Made by a program: the position numbers and the translations under genes
Part shown: positions 35,263-41,438 of the stretch, one piece after another
Position numbering within the stretch: the stretch's first letter is position 1
How the letters are laid out: every line of letters starts with the position of its first letter
Notes under the pieces: model-generated
Told to the model about the DNA's origin: nothing
What the model saw: only the letters and a program-made list of their open reading frames with translations
Database searches by the model: none
Assembly: GCA_017647225.1 (NCBI GenBank)
Contig: JAGCLA010000056.1
Location: 1 to 41,438 of the forward strand
Reading direction: 5' to 3'
DNA length: 41,438 bases
DNA from: Bacteroidaceae bacterium
GTDB lineage: Bacteria > Bacteroidota > Bacteroidia > Bacteroidales > Bacteroidaceae

Positions 35263-35351
35263 TGTGAAATCTGAAAAGTGAAATGTGAAATCTGAAAAGT
35301 GAAAACCAATAGACTTTTTCAGATTTCCGCTTTCCGTTTTCCGCTTTCCGT
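35263..35351. repeat. Intergenic tandem repeats between pnuT and the TonB receptor
   Basis: Two exact 21-bp copies (TGTGAAATCTGAAAAGTGAAA at 35263 and 35284, one base longer when the flank is counted) are followed by two exact 14-bp copies (TTTCCGCTTTCCGT at 35324 and 35338). The segment between them contains an inverted copy of GAAATCTGAAAA, so the transcript could form a hairpin between the receptor and the transporter cistrons. No coding potential is seen. Confidence 0.85.
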
Positions 35352-35376
35352 TTTCAGTTTGTAAAGGTTTCCCGTT

Positions 35377-37608
35377 TTACAATTCTATATTAATGTGTCC
35401 CATTGCATTAATACCAGCCTGTGCGGCATATCCTGCATAGTTGTAACGGTGGCGTGTACCATCTGCATCGGTGTAGTATCCGCTTCCTGCGTAACCGTTG
35501 TTCTCATATTCTTCGTTGAAGAGGTTATATATGGTAGCTCCTACTGTAATATTCTTTACACCTTTTAGCTTGAAAGAATATGCCAGACGAAGGTTATTTA
35601 CAAAGTATGCATCAAGAATATGTTCCTCTTGTGCCGTGTTGCTCATATATTGTTTGCTTACAAATTGTGATTGTAACGAAGCTTCCAGTCCACGCCAATT
35701 GTATGTGATGTTGCTATTCACAATAATGTCTGGCGAGAAGGCTATAGGTGTTTCCTTGTATTTGATTTCCCAACGTTCGTATGTGTTATCATCATAAAGT
35801 ATCTCGGTAAATTCCTTTATCCTATTACGGCTGAATGTTGCACTTGCATCCCACGATAGTCCAAACGGAAATGAAAAACCTGCTGTAAGCTCGACTCCGG
35901 CGCGGTAGCTGTCGGGAATGTTGGCTGCAAGTGGCTCGCCAATCTCGTTTAATTCGCCTGTCAGGACAAGCTGGTCTTTATAGTCCATGAAATACAAGTT
36001 TGCTCCGGCATATAATAGGTGGTTGGCAAATGTATATCCCAACTCATAGTCTATAAGTCTTTCTGCTTTAGGATGTTCATGTAACTTTCCATCGGTGTAG
36101 TTGTTGCGTGTCGGCTCTTTATGCGCCATACTTGCCGATGCGAATAGTCGGTTATGGTTATCTATCTGCCACGATAATCCTGCCTTCGGGTTGAAGAAAT
36201 CGAATTTTTCATTGATGTCAAGCTCCTGAAGGCTGTTTGTGGCATCATTCCATTTGTCGTTCTTTCCGTTTATTACGTATCCGATGTGACGATATTGGAG
36301 GTCGGCATAAATGTTTAGTCCGCGAGTGATGTTGTAGTCGCTCTTTATGTATATGTTTATGTCGTTCTTGCTTCCGTTGTTTCGGTAGTATTCGTGGTCT
36401 GGACGCAGGTCGCCAACATACTCTTTAACCCATAGAACATTTCCGAAATGGTTTCCGAAATATCTGTTTGCTCCACCGCCAAACGAGGCGTTCACCTTGC
36501 CTTTTTTGTATGTGAGCGAGAATATACCGCCGCCGAAATGGTTATCCATGGCTTTTTTACGTATAAGGTCGGCACGTTTTATCTCATTGCCGTCAACGAT
36601 GAAAGGCTGTAACGCATATTCTGATAGCTTGCGCTCGCTCTTGTATTCCTGATAGTAGCCGTCGCCTTTGGTGTAGTGCAAACCTATATTCATGCTTAAC
36701 GCATCGGTGAAGTGGTGGTCTGCAAGCAGTTGTATGTTGTGCTGTATGTAATTGTCTGTCTGGTTGTCGTAATAGTGTGCCTTTCCGTTATCGTCGGTGA
36801 ACATATATCCGCAGCTGTTGTATCTTCTGCCATATAGCTCCATCTCCTCTTTGCTTGCGTAGTTCCATGCGTGATATGTGTTTTCTGCTCCCGAATAGCT
36901 TATAAGACGGATTGTCGTGTTGTTCCCATAATATGCACCTTGCATATAGTACGAGTTCAGTCTTGCTTTTGCACGTTCAATATAACCATTGCTGCCTATG
37001 TTCGATAATCTCAAATCAAGTGACCAATGGTCGGCAATGATTCCTGTTCCGGCACGTAGTGTCTCTTTGTGTGTACCGAATGAACCGGCAGAACTGCTGA
37101 AACCGATATATGGCTTTGTGTTGAATTCGCTTGTCTTTATATTGATGCTTGCTCCGAATGCTCCTGCACCGTTGGTTGAAGTTCCTACACCACGCTGTAT
37201 CTGAATATCTTTTATTGACGAGGTTAGGTCGGGCATGTTTACCCAGAAGACATTATGACTCTCGGAATCGTTGACAGGAATGCCATTTGCCGTTACATTG
37301 ATACGTGTTGCATCTGTTCCGCGTATCCTCAGGCTTGTGTATCCTATGCCGGCTCCAGCGTCGCTTGTGGCAATGGCACTTGGCGTTGTTGAAATTATGT
37401 ACGGCAGGTCGATGCCGGTGTTCATTTTCTCCAATTTCTCCTTACCGATATTGGTGAAGGCAACCGGTGTTGTTTCTGTGGCTCTTGTTGACATGATTTC
37501 AACTTCTTGCAAGCTGACAAGTGTACTGTCGTTAGAGACCTCCTGCGCATGTGACGCAGATGCAATGGCTACCAATGCCAGGTAGCCAAACAATGTTCTT
37601 TTTCTCAT
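35377..37608 (-). CDS. TonB-dependent outer-membrane receptor, probable thiamine receptor
   Basis: A 743-residue outer-membrane receptor. The signal peptide ends near ASHAQ; the plug domain (about residues 40-160) has LRIRGTDATRINVTANGIPV and RGVGTSTNGAGAFGASINIK; the rest is a 22-strand barrel with features such as AGLSWQIDNHNRLFASASMA and the final GINAMGHINIEL. A TPP riboswitch controls it and a thiamine transporter and kinase follow, so it probably imports thiamine or a thiamine precursor using TonB energy. In published thiamine regulons this class is called OMR1. Confidence 0.9.
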   Translation of the reverse strand: MRKRTLFGYLALVAIASASHAQEVSNDSTLVSLQEVEIMSTRATETTPVAFTNIGKEKLEKMNTGIDLPYIISTTPSAIATSDAGAGIGYTSLRIRGTDATRINVTANGIPVNDSESHNVFWVNMPDLTSSIKDIQIQRGVGTSTNGAGAFGASINIKTSEFNTKPYIGFSSSAGSFGTHKETLRAGTGIIADHWSLDLRLSNIGSNGYIERAKARLNSYYMQGAYYGNNTTIRLISYSGAENTYHAWNYASKEEMELYGRRYNSCGYMFTDDNGKAHYYDNQTDNYIQHNIQLLADHHFTDALSMNIGLHYTKGDGYYQEYKSERKLSEYALQPFIVDGNEIKRADLIRKKAMDNHFGGGIFSLTYKKGKVNASFGGGANRYFGNHFGNVLWVKEYVGDLRPDHEYYRNNGSKNDINIYIKSDYNITRGLNIYADLQYRHIGYVINGKNDKWNDATNSLQELDINEKFDFFNPKAGLSWQIDNHNRLFASASMAHKEPTRNNYTDGKLHEHPKAERLIDYELGYTFANHLLYAGANLYFMDYKDQLVLTGELNEIGEPLAANIPDSYRAGVELTAGFSFPFGLSWDASATFSRNRIKEFTEILYDDNTYERWEIKYKETPIAFSPDIIVNSNITYNWRGLEASLQSQFVSKQYMSNTAQEEHILDAYFVNNLRLAYSFKLKGVKNITVGATIYNLFNEEYENNGYAGSGYYTDADGTRHRYNYAGYAAQAGINAMGHINIEL

Positions 37609-37621
37609 TGTAATTTCAATT

Positions 37622-37725
37622 TTTGGAGCAGGAGCAAAAAAATAAATCCTCCAAACTCCGTGGTTAAACAGAAAATGGGGATTTTTCCTGTGTACTTATA
37701 TATATAGGAATATATAATATATAAG
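37622..37725 (-). promoter_or_regulatory. Leader between the TPP aptamer and the receptor gene
   Basis: The transcript after the aptamer can form an AU hairpin (37695-37725, arms CTTATATAT and ATATATAAG) and, just before the ATG at 37608, a hairpin of TTTGGAG with CTCCAAA (37649-37655 and 37622-37628). No T-run terminator is present, so control of translation through the second hairpin is more likely than transcription termination. This is inference. Confidence 0.5.
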
Positions 37726-37729
37726 TTTT

Positions 37730-37803
37730 TTTCCTACGCCGGCATTACCCGGATCAGGTTCTTGGGTATGATCTCAGCCCATGTATTAAGGCACCCCGTT
37801 TTT
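37730..37803 (-). ncRNA. TPP riboswitch (THI box)
   Basis: The minus strand carries the conserved core of the thiamine pyrophosphate aptamer: GGGGTGCC, then GGGCTGAGAT (37771-37780), then ACCTGATCCGGGTAATGCC and GGCGTAGG. It directs a leader of the TonB receptor-transporter-kinase operon, so high TPP should lower thiamine uptake. P1 appears weak or AT-rich in this copy. Confidence 0.96.
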
Positions 37804-37814
37804 GAAATCGTTGG

Positions 37815-37844
37815 CAAAGTTAGTGTAAACTTATGAAAGTTCAA
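37815..37844 (-). promoter_or_regulatory. Promoter of the thiamine operon
   Basis: Minus-strand TTG (37842-37844) precedes TAACTTTG (37815-37822) with a 19-bp spacer, a full Bacteroidetes promoter. Transcription should begin about 37808, immediately before the TPP aptamer. Confidence 0.85.
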
Positions 37845-37967
37845 AAAAAGGATATATAAATATTTTTTATATAAAACGTTTATGTCAATTCATTAGCGAT
37901 GTTATATATTTTTTTCTTATAACATTAAAAAAAAGTCAGTATAATGCTTTTTTTATTGAAATTTTGA

Positions 37968-37975
37968 TAAATTTG
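37968..37975 (+). promoter_or_regulatory. Promoter -7 element of the DUF3332 gene
   Basis: TAAATTTG fits the -7 consensus, 52 bp before the ATG, predicting a leader of about 45 nt. No clear -33 TTG is present. The surrounding 37850-37967 is very AT-rich and holds no gene. Confidence 0.5.
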
Positions 37976-38027
37976 CACAAAAAGCAAAGGGAAAATTATC
38001 TATTTATTAACTTAAATATTTCGAATT

Positions 38028-38570
38028 ATGAAAAAGACTTTTAAATTCACAGCATTGTTGCTAGCTGCAACTATCATGTTCTCTTCTTGTATCGGCTCTT
38101 TCCAGTTGACAAATAAGATGAAGCAGATTAACGAGAATATCGGTGACAAGTGGGTTAATGAACTTGTATTCGCAGCTTGCTGTATTCTTCCTGTTTATGA
38201 GATTTGCCTTTTTGTAGATGCTATTGTATTCAACTCAATCGAGTTCTGGACTGGCAAGAAAGCTTTGGCTAATAAGGGCGAAAAGAAAATCGTTAAGAAC
38301 AACGAAGGCAAGAATGTTGAAATCACTGCAATGGAGAACGGTTACAACTTGACAGACGGTGTTTCTGCAATGAATCTTGTATTTGATGAGGAAACTCAGA
38401 TCTGGAGCGCTGAATACAACAACCAGACAACAAACCTTATCAAAATTGTTGACGACAACAACGCACAGTTGTTCTTGTTGGACGGCAGTGTAATGGATGT
38501 GACTCTTGATGCTGAGGGTATCAACATGGCTCGCATGTATATGAACAACAGCTTCGCAATGAACAAGTAA
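38028..38570 (+). CDS. DUF3332 lipoprotein
   Basis: A 180-residue lipoprotein with a lipobox at IMFSSC (Cys21) and a second hydrophobic stretch (about residues 47-68, VFAACCILPVYEICLFVDAI), followed by a soluble domain with ENGYNLTDGVSAMNLVFDEE. It matches the DUF3332 family, of unknown function, common in Bacteroidetes. It stands alone between its own promoter and a strong terminator. The lipobox and the second hydrophobic segment together suggest a membrane-embedded periplasmic or outer-membrane protein. Confidence 0.85.
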   Translation: MKKTFKFTALLLAATIMFSSCIGSFQLTNKMKQINENIGDKWVNELVFAACCILPVYEICLFVDAIVFNSIEFWTGKKALANKGEKKIVKNNEGKNVEITAMENGYNLTDGVSAMNLVFDEETQIWSAEYNNQTTNLIKIVDDNNAQLFLLDGSVMDVTLDAEGINMARMYMNNSFAMNK

Positions 38571-38592
38571 TAAACATTGCTTTCTGATATTG

Positions 38593-38629
38593 ACAAGGTC
38601 GCCGAAAAAACGGCGACCTTGTTGCTTTT
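38593..38629 (+). terminator. Terminator of the DUF3332 gene
   Basis: ACAAGGTCGCCG pairs perfectly with CGGCGACCTTGT across a six-A loop, followed by a T-rich tail, 22 bp after the stop. Its end overlaps the -33 box of the meaB promoter. Confidence 0.88.
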
Positions 38630-38652
38630 ATATATTATAATAAGTATCTTCG
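38622..38652 (+). promoter_or_regulatory. Promoter of meaB
   Basis: TTG (38622-38624), a 20-bp spacer and TATCTTCG (38645-38652) match the Bacteroidetes promoter pattern. Transcription would begin near 38659, so the ATG at 38663 would be almost leaderless and the ATG at 38696 is preferred. Confidence 0.65.
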
Positions 38653-38695
38653 CATTGAAGATATGTTCAAAAGGCAAACTTGCTTAATGAAACTT

Positions 38696-39793
38696 ATGGA
38701 ACATCCCGAAAATGACAAGGCATATAAAGGACTGAAGGTAAATGGTGGAGTGGAGCCTGTTGGCTCGGTAAACCCCTACCTTTCGCAGATGCGCAAGAAA
38801 CGCGTGTCACAGTTGTCTGTGGATGATTATGTCAATGGCATAAGACGTGGCGATGTTACAATACTCAGCCGTGCTGTTACTTTGGTCGAAAGTTTGTTGC
38901 CCGAACATCAGGCTATAGCTCAAGAGGTGGTGGAACGTTGTCTTCCCTTCTCGGGACAGTCGGTGCGTGTAGGTATAACAGGTGTGCCAGGTGCCGGAAA
39001 GAGTACTTCTATCGATGCTTTCGGTATGCACGTGCTGTCGCAGGGCAATGGCAAACTTGCAGTTCTTGCTGTTGACCCGAGCAGTGAACGCAGTAAAGGA
39101 AGTATTCTGGGAGATAAAACACGCATGGAACGTTTGTCGGTTCATCCTCGTGCTTTTATTCGACCGAGTGCCTCTTCCGGCTCTCTTGGTGGCGTGGCGC
39201 GTAAAACACGTGAAACGATTATTCTTTGCGAGGCTGCCGGCTACGACACTATTTTTGTTGAGACGGTGGGTGTAGGGCAGAGTGAAATTGCCGTGTGTTC
39301 TATGGTCGATTTCTTTCTCCTTATACAGATAGCCGGTGCCGGTGATGAACTACAGGGTATAAAACGCGGTATAATGGAAATGGCTGACGGAATTGTTATA
39401 AATAAAGCTGACGGAGATAATATTGATGCTGCACGACGCGCAGCCACTCATTATCGCAACGCTTTGCAATTGTTCCCGATGCCGGCTAGTGGAATACGTC
39501 CTTCCGTACTTACATATTCGGGATTCTTTGATATAGGAATAAAAGAGGTGTGGGATATGGTTATGGGTTATATCGCAGACGTTAAGAAGAACGGTGCTTT
39601 TGATTTGCGCCGTAGCAGTCAGCAGAAGTATTGGTTATATGAGAGCCTCGAAGAGCAATTGAAATCACGTTTCTATAACGCTGAAGGTATGGAGGGTATG
39701 CTGCGGAAATATGAGCAGCTGCTCTTGTCGGGTAAAATAACGTCGTTCTCGGCTGCAAGTAAGGTGCTCGAATTTTTCGATTCTATAGAATAA
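38696..39793 (+). CDS. meaB: Methylmalonyl-CoA mutase-associated GTPase MeaB
   Basis: A 365-residue G3E GTPase that protects and reloads the B12-dependent methylmalonyl-CoA mutase. Motifs include Walker A GITGVPGAGKST (about residues 94-104), AVDPSSERSKGSILGDKTRM, FVETVGVGQSEIAVCSMVD, and the base-recognition NKADGDN. Length fits the family. The start at MEHPENDKAYKGLKVNGGV follows the usual Bacteroidales form; the ATG at 38663 is too close to the predicted transcription start. The mutase itself is not in the window. Confidence 0.94.
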   Translation: MEHPENDKAYKGLKVNGGVEPVGSVNPYLSQMRKKRVSQLSVDDYVNGIRRGDVTILSRAVTLVESLLPEHQAIAQEVVERCLPFSGQSVRVGITGVPGAGKSTSIDAFGMHVLSQGNGKLAVLAVDPSSERSKGSILGDKTRMERLSVHPRAFIRPSASSGSLGGVARKTRETIILCEAAGYDTIFVETVGVGQSEIAVCSMVDFFLLIQIAGAGDELQGIKRGIMEMADGIVINKADGDNIDAARRAATHYRNALQLFPMPASGIRPSVLTYSGFFDIGIKEVWDMVMGYIADVKKNGAFDLRRSSQQKYWLYESLEEQLKSRFYNAEGMEGMLRKYEQLLLSGKITSFSAASKVLEFFDSIE

Positions 39794-39799
39794 GGTCAT

Positions 39800-39834
39800 A
39801 ATAAAAAAACAGCCTCAAAGGCTGTTTTTTTATT
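39800..39834. terminator. Terminator between meaB and the pfkA remnant
   Basis: An A/T-flanked stem, AAAAAAACAGCC with GGCTGTTTTTTT, and a 5-nt loop, directly after the meaB stop. It would have served both meaB and the convergent, now truncated pfkA gene. Confidence 0.9.
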
Positions 39835-40007
39835 ATGATGCAAGAATTTCCTGTGCGCGGACAGTCTCGCGGTCAATAGGCTTGTCATCTTTGATTGCCT
39901 TTGTGAAAGGAACATATACAAGTTCGTTGTTTCTCAAACCGATCATTACGTTACGCTGGCCTTCAAGCAGAGCATCGATGGCTGCTACACCAAGGCGGCT
40001 TGCCATC
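39833..40007 (-). pseudogene. pfkA: 3' fragment of 6-phosphofructokinase gene
   Basis: The minus strand encodes the last 58 or so residues of a Pfk[19 protein letters not shown], then [20 protein letters not shown], ending [10 protein letters not shown] and TAA. This is the conserved C-terminus of ATP-dependent phosphofructokinase. Nothing of the first 260 or more residues is present; upstream the frame runs out at a TAG (40019-40021) and the sequence changes to an insertion-sequence transposase. The fragment cannot be functional, so the cell must have another copy or an alternative enzyme. The join has a shared GATGGCAAG stretch. Confidence 0.85.
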
Positions 40008-40251
40008 AACTGGAGCTTCTAGCATTGATTTTTCTTGCTGTGCATCAAAAAACTTGCAGAATTCATCTGCCAAACAGAAAATTTTAGTAACTTTATCCTC
40101 GGAGAACATAGCGGTAAGGGGTTGTATATTATTTTGTTAGCTACTCAAATTTACAACTTTTGCCACATTCTCCTAATTTTCAATGAGTTAATTTTAACAA
40201 GAATTAAAATTCTTATATCGAACTCACGTTAAATAAGTACAAAACAACCCC
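39999..40251 (-). mobile_element. Remnant of an insertion sequence: transposase 5' end
   Basis: A minus-strand ATG (40109-40107) opens a transposase frame beginning MFSEDKVTKIFCLADEFCKF followed by [13 protein letters not shown], an N-terminus typical of Bacteroidetes transposases that I would place in the IS982 family. It is cut after about 35 codons at the pfkA fragment; the frame runs on through foreign sequence to a stop at 39963, giving only 48 residues. Upstream, GGGGTTGT at 40118 and ACAACCCC at 40244 may be part of the IS left end, so the boundary near 40251 is a guess. The rest of the IS is missing. Confidence 0.7.
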
Positions 40252-40312
40252 AAAATGTTGCAATTCAGCAATATATTAATTGGGGATATTTATTATTTGT
40301 TTAGCAAAAAGT

Positions 40313-40381
40313 AGATTGTCAACCGTTATAATGTTGTCAATCTGCAAATAACAGTTTGCAAAAATCTCTTTGAAAGAGATT
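40313..40381 (+). promoter_or_regulatory. Three hairpins upstream of the BspA-like gene
   Basis: Three neighbouring inverted repeats lie 45-110 bp before the GTG start: AGATTGTCAAC with GTTGTCAATCT (10 of 11 paired), TGCAAA with TTTGCA, and AATCTCTTT with AAAGAGATT around a single G. A possible -7 variant TCACTTTG follows at 40391. The rest of 40110-40425 is AT-rich with no gene that I can support; the 65-codon plus-strand ORF there looks spurious. Confidence 0.55.
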
Positions 40382-40425
40382 GTATAATAATCACTTTGAC
40401 AAAAACAAACATTTAAAATACTATT

Positions 40426-41438
40426 GTGAAGAAGTTGAAACATTTATTTACAGCACTTCTGTTATTGTGCTGCGTGGGAACAGCAACTGCCCACGATTTT
40501 TCTGTGAGTGGTATTTATTACGACATCACCGATGACACAAACAAAACTGTCGAGGTTACTTATAGAGGAACATCTTCTAGTGCGTATTCCAACGAGTACA
40601 TCGGCAGTGTGGTAATCCCGGAAAGTGTCACTTACAACGGTGCAACCTACAGCGTAACAAGCATTGGATATGATGCGTTCTATAATTGCACCGGGCTTAC
40701 AAGCATTGTAATCGGCAACAGCGTTACAAGCATTGGTAGTGATGCGTTCAGTGGTTGCACCGGGCTTACAAGCATTACAATCCCTAACAGCGTAACAAGC
40801 ATTGGATATGATGCGTTCTATGAGTGCACCGGGCTTACAAGCATTGTAATCGGCAACAGCGTTACAAGCATTGGAGATGATGCGTTCAGTTATTGCAGAG
40901 GCCTTAAAAAAGTAATAAACTTTTCTTCGCTTAAATTCTCAAAAGGTTCTGATGATTATGGTTATGTTGCTTATTACGCCGATAATGTCTATAACGTCCC
41001 CAATGGTTCAATAGAGGGTGATTATATCTTCTGTAAACTAAATAACGTAAATACACTGCTTTATTACTTGGGTAGCGAAGCCGAATTAACGTTGCCTGCT
41101 GATTATAAAGGAGAAAGCTATGTAATTAGCGAAAGTGCATTCAAAGGCAATAATACTATTACAAGCATAACAATCCCTAACAGCGTAACAAGCATTGGTT
41201 ATTCAGCGTTCAGTGGTTGCACCGGGCTTACAAGCATTGTAATCGGTAACAGCGTTACAAGCATTGGAGAATATGTGTTCAGAGGTTGTTCCCGTCTTAC
41301 AAGCATTACAATTCCTAACAGCGTTACAAGCATTGGAGATTGGGCGTTCCGTGATTGCACCGGGCTTACAAGCATAACAATCCCTAACAGCGTTACAAGC
41401 ATTGGAGATGGGGCGTGTAGTGGTTGCTCCGGGCTTAC
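40426..41438 (+). CDS. BspA-like leucine-rich-repeat surface protein, 3' end cut by window
   Basis: An open frame of 337 codons runs to the end of the window. It starts at GTG (KKLKHLFTALLLLCCVGTAT forms a signal peptide), continues with a BspA-type lead domain (DFSVSGIYYDITDDTNKTVE), and then 23-residue repeats of the form LTSIxIPNSVTSIGxxAFxGCTG (LRR_5). A non-repeat segment (about residues 160-230, FSKGSDDYGYVAYYADNVYN) separates two repeat blocks. Such proteins are secreted and bind fibronectin or other cells in oral and gut Bacteroidetes. Because no stop is present, total length and sorting signal are unknown. Confidence 0.9.
   Translation, partial: MKKLKHLFTALLLLCCVGTATAHDFSVSGIYYDITDDTNKTVEVTYRGTSSSAYSNEYIGSVVIPESVTYNGATYSVTSIGYDAFYNCTGLTSIVIGNSVTSIGSDAFSGCTGLTSITIPNSVTSIGYDAFYECTGLTSIVIGNSVTSIGDDAFSYCRGLKKVINFSSLKFSKGSDDYGYVAYYADNVYNVPNGSIEGDYIFCKLNNVNTLLYYLGSEAELTLPADYKGESYVISESAFKGNNTITSITIPNSVTSIGYSAFSGCTGLTSIVIGNSVTSIGEYVFRGCSRLTSITIPNSVTSIGDWAFRDCTGLTSITIPNSVTSIGDGACSGCSGL
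40691..41438 (+). repeat. 69-bp near-identical coding repeats in the BspA-like gene
   Basis: The string CCGGGCTTACAAGCAT recurs with exact 69-bp spacing at 40691, 40760 and 40829, and again at 41222, 41291 (one variant), 41360 and 41429. Each unit encodes one 23-residue leucine-rich repeat. High identity at DNA level suggests recent duplication or gene conversion. Confidence 0.93.

Noticed and set aside
40035-40232. 65-codon plus-strand ORF
   Set aside because: It is antisense to the transposase fragment and its leader; low-complexity hydrophobic, no family.
41199-41402. 67-codon minus-strand ORF with repeats
   Set aside because: It is the antisense of the 69-bp leucine-rich repeats and lacks any recognised family.
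40691-41438. Regular repeats resembling a CRISPR array
   Set aside because: Units are in-frame coding repeats with no unique spacers and they translate to BspA LRRs.
1-41438. tRNA, rRNA or CRISPR loci
   Set aside because: None was recognised by reading both strands; a tRNA scan would be needed to exclude a tRNA formally.

Overview
The window looks like chromosomal DNA from a gut or oral Bacteroidales bacterium, most like Prevotellaceae or Bacteroidaceae. Supporting signs are promoters of the Bacteroidetes type (TAnnTTTG at -7, TTG at -33), an rpmB-rpmG-DUF4295 cluster, a SecA of about 1,100 residues, a TPP-riboswitch operon with a TonB-dependent receptor and a PnuC-type transporter, a C-terminal tail resembling type IX secretion signals, and a BspA-type leucine-rich-repeat surface protein. 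All identifications come from reading the sequence; no database search was run.

Layout. 1-732: ribosomal proteins L28 and L33 and a DUF4295 protein, closed by a strong terminator. 919-4329: an outer-membrane barrel protein and a PpiD/SurA-like chaperone (minus strand). 4367-9867: a tightly packed minus-strand envelope operon, coaX - barrel protein - TPR protein - lptC - CorC/CNNM protein, followed by a possible gene relic and a terminator. 9942-14099: a plus-strand group of a DUF4105 membrane protein, an alkaline-phosphatase-fold protein that has lost its catalytic residues, and a sodium:alanine/glycine symporter. 14113-20741: a minus-strand RND efflux operon, TetR regulator - TolC - adaptor - RND pump - small PII-like protein; a 15-bp-arm inverted repeat lies across the promoter. 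20834-24702: secA and a small acidic protein. 24762-28915: a small barrel protein, a GH110 alpha-1,3-galactosidase, and a pseudouridine synthase coupled to it by TGATG. 29026-34069: a 1,668-residue secreted protein joining a GH123-like (DUF4091) module to a GH33 sialidase. 34068-37846: the thiamine operon (riboswitch, TonB receptor, PnuT-like transporter, thiamine pyrophosphokinase). 37968-39834: a DUF3332 lipoprotein and the MeaB GTPase. 39833-41438: a 3' fragment of pfkA joined to the 5' end of an insertion-sequence transposase, then hairpins and the start of a BspA-like protein that runs off the window.

Taken together, the window is mostly conserved core genes (translation, Sec export, LPS transport, cofactors) with accessory genes suited to a host mucosal life: removal of alpha-galactose, sialic acid and probably GalNAc from host glycans, surface adhesion, efflux, and thiamine scavenging. 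The items most worth a second look are the degenerate phosphatase, the GH123-GH33 fusion, the IS/pfkA deletion scar, the PII-like member of the efflux operon, and the possible gene relic after the CorC gene.
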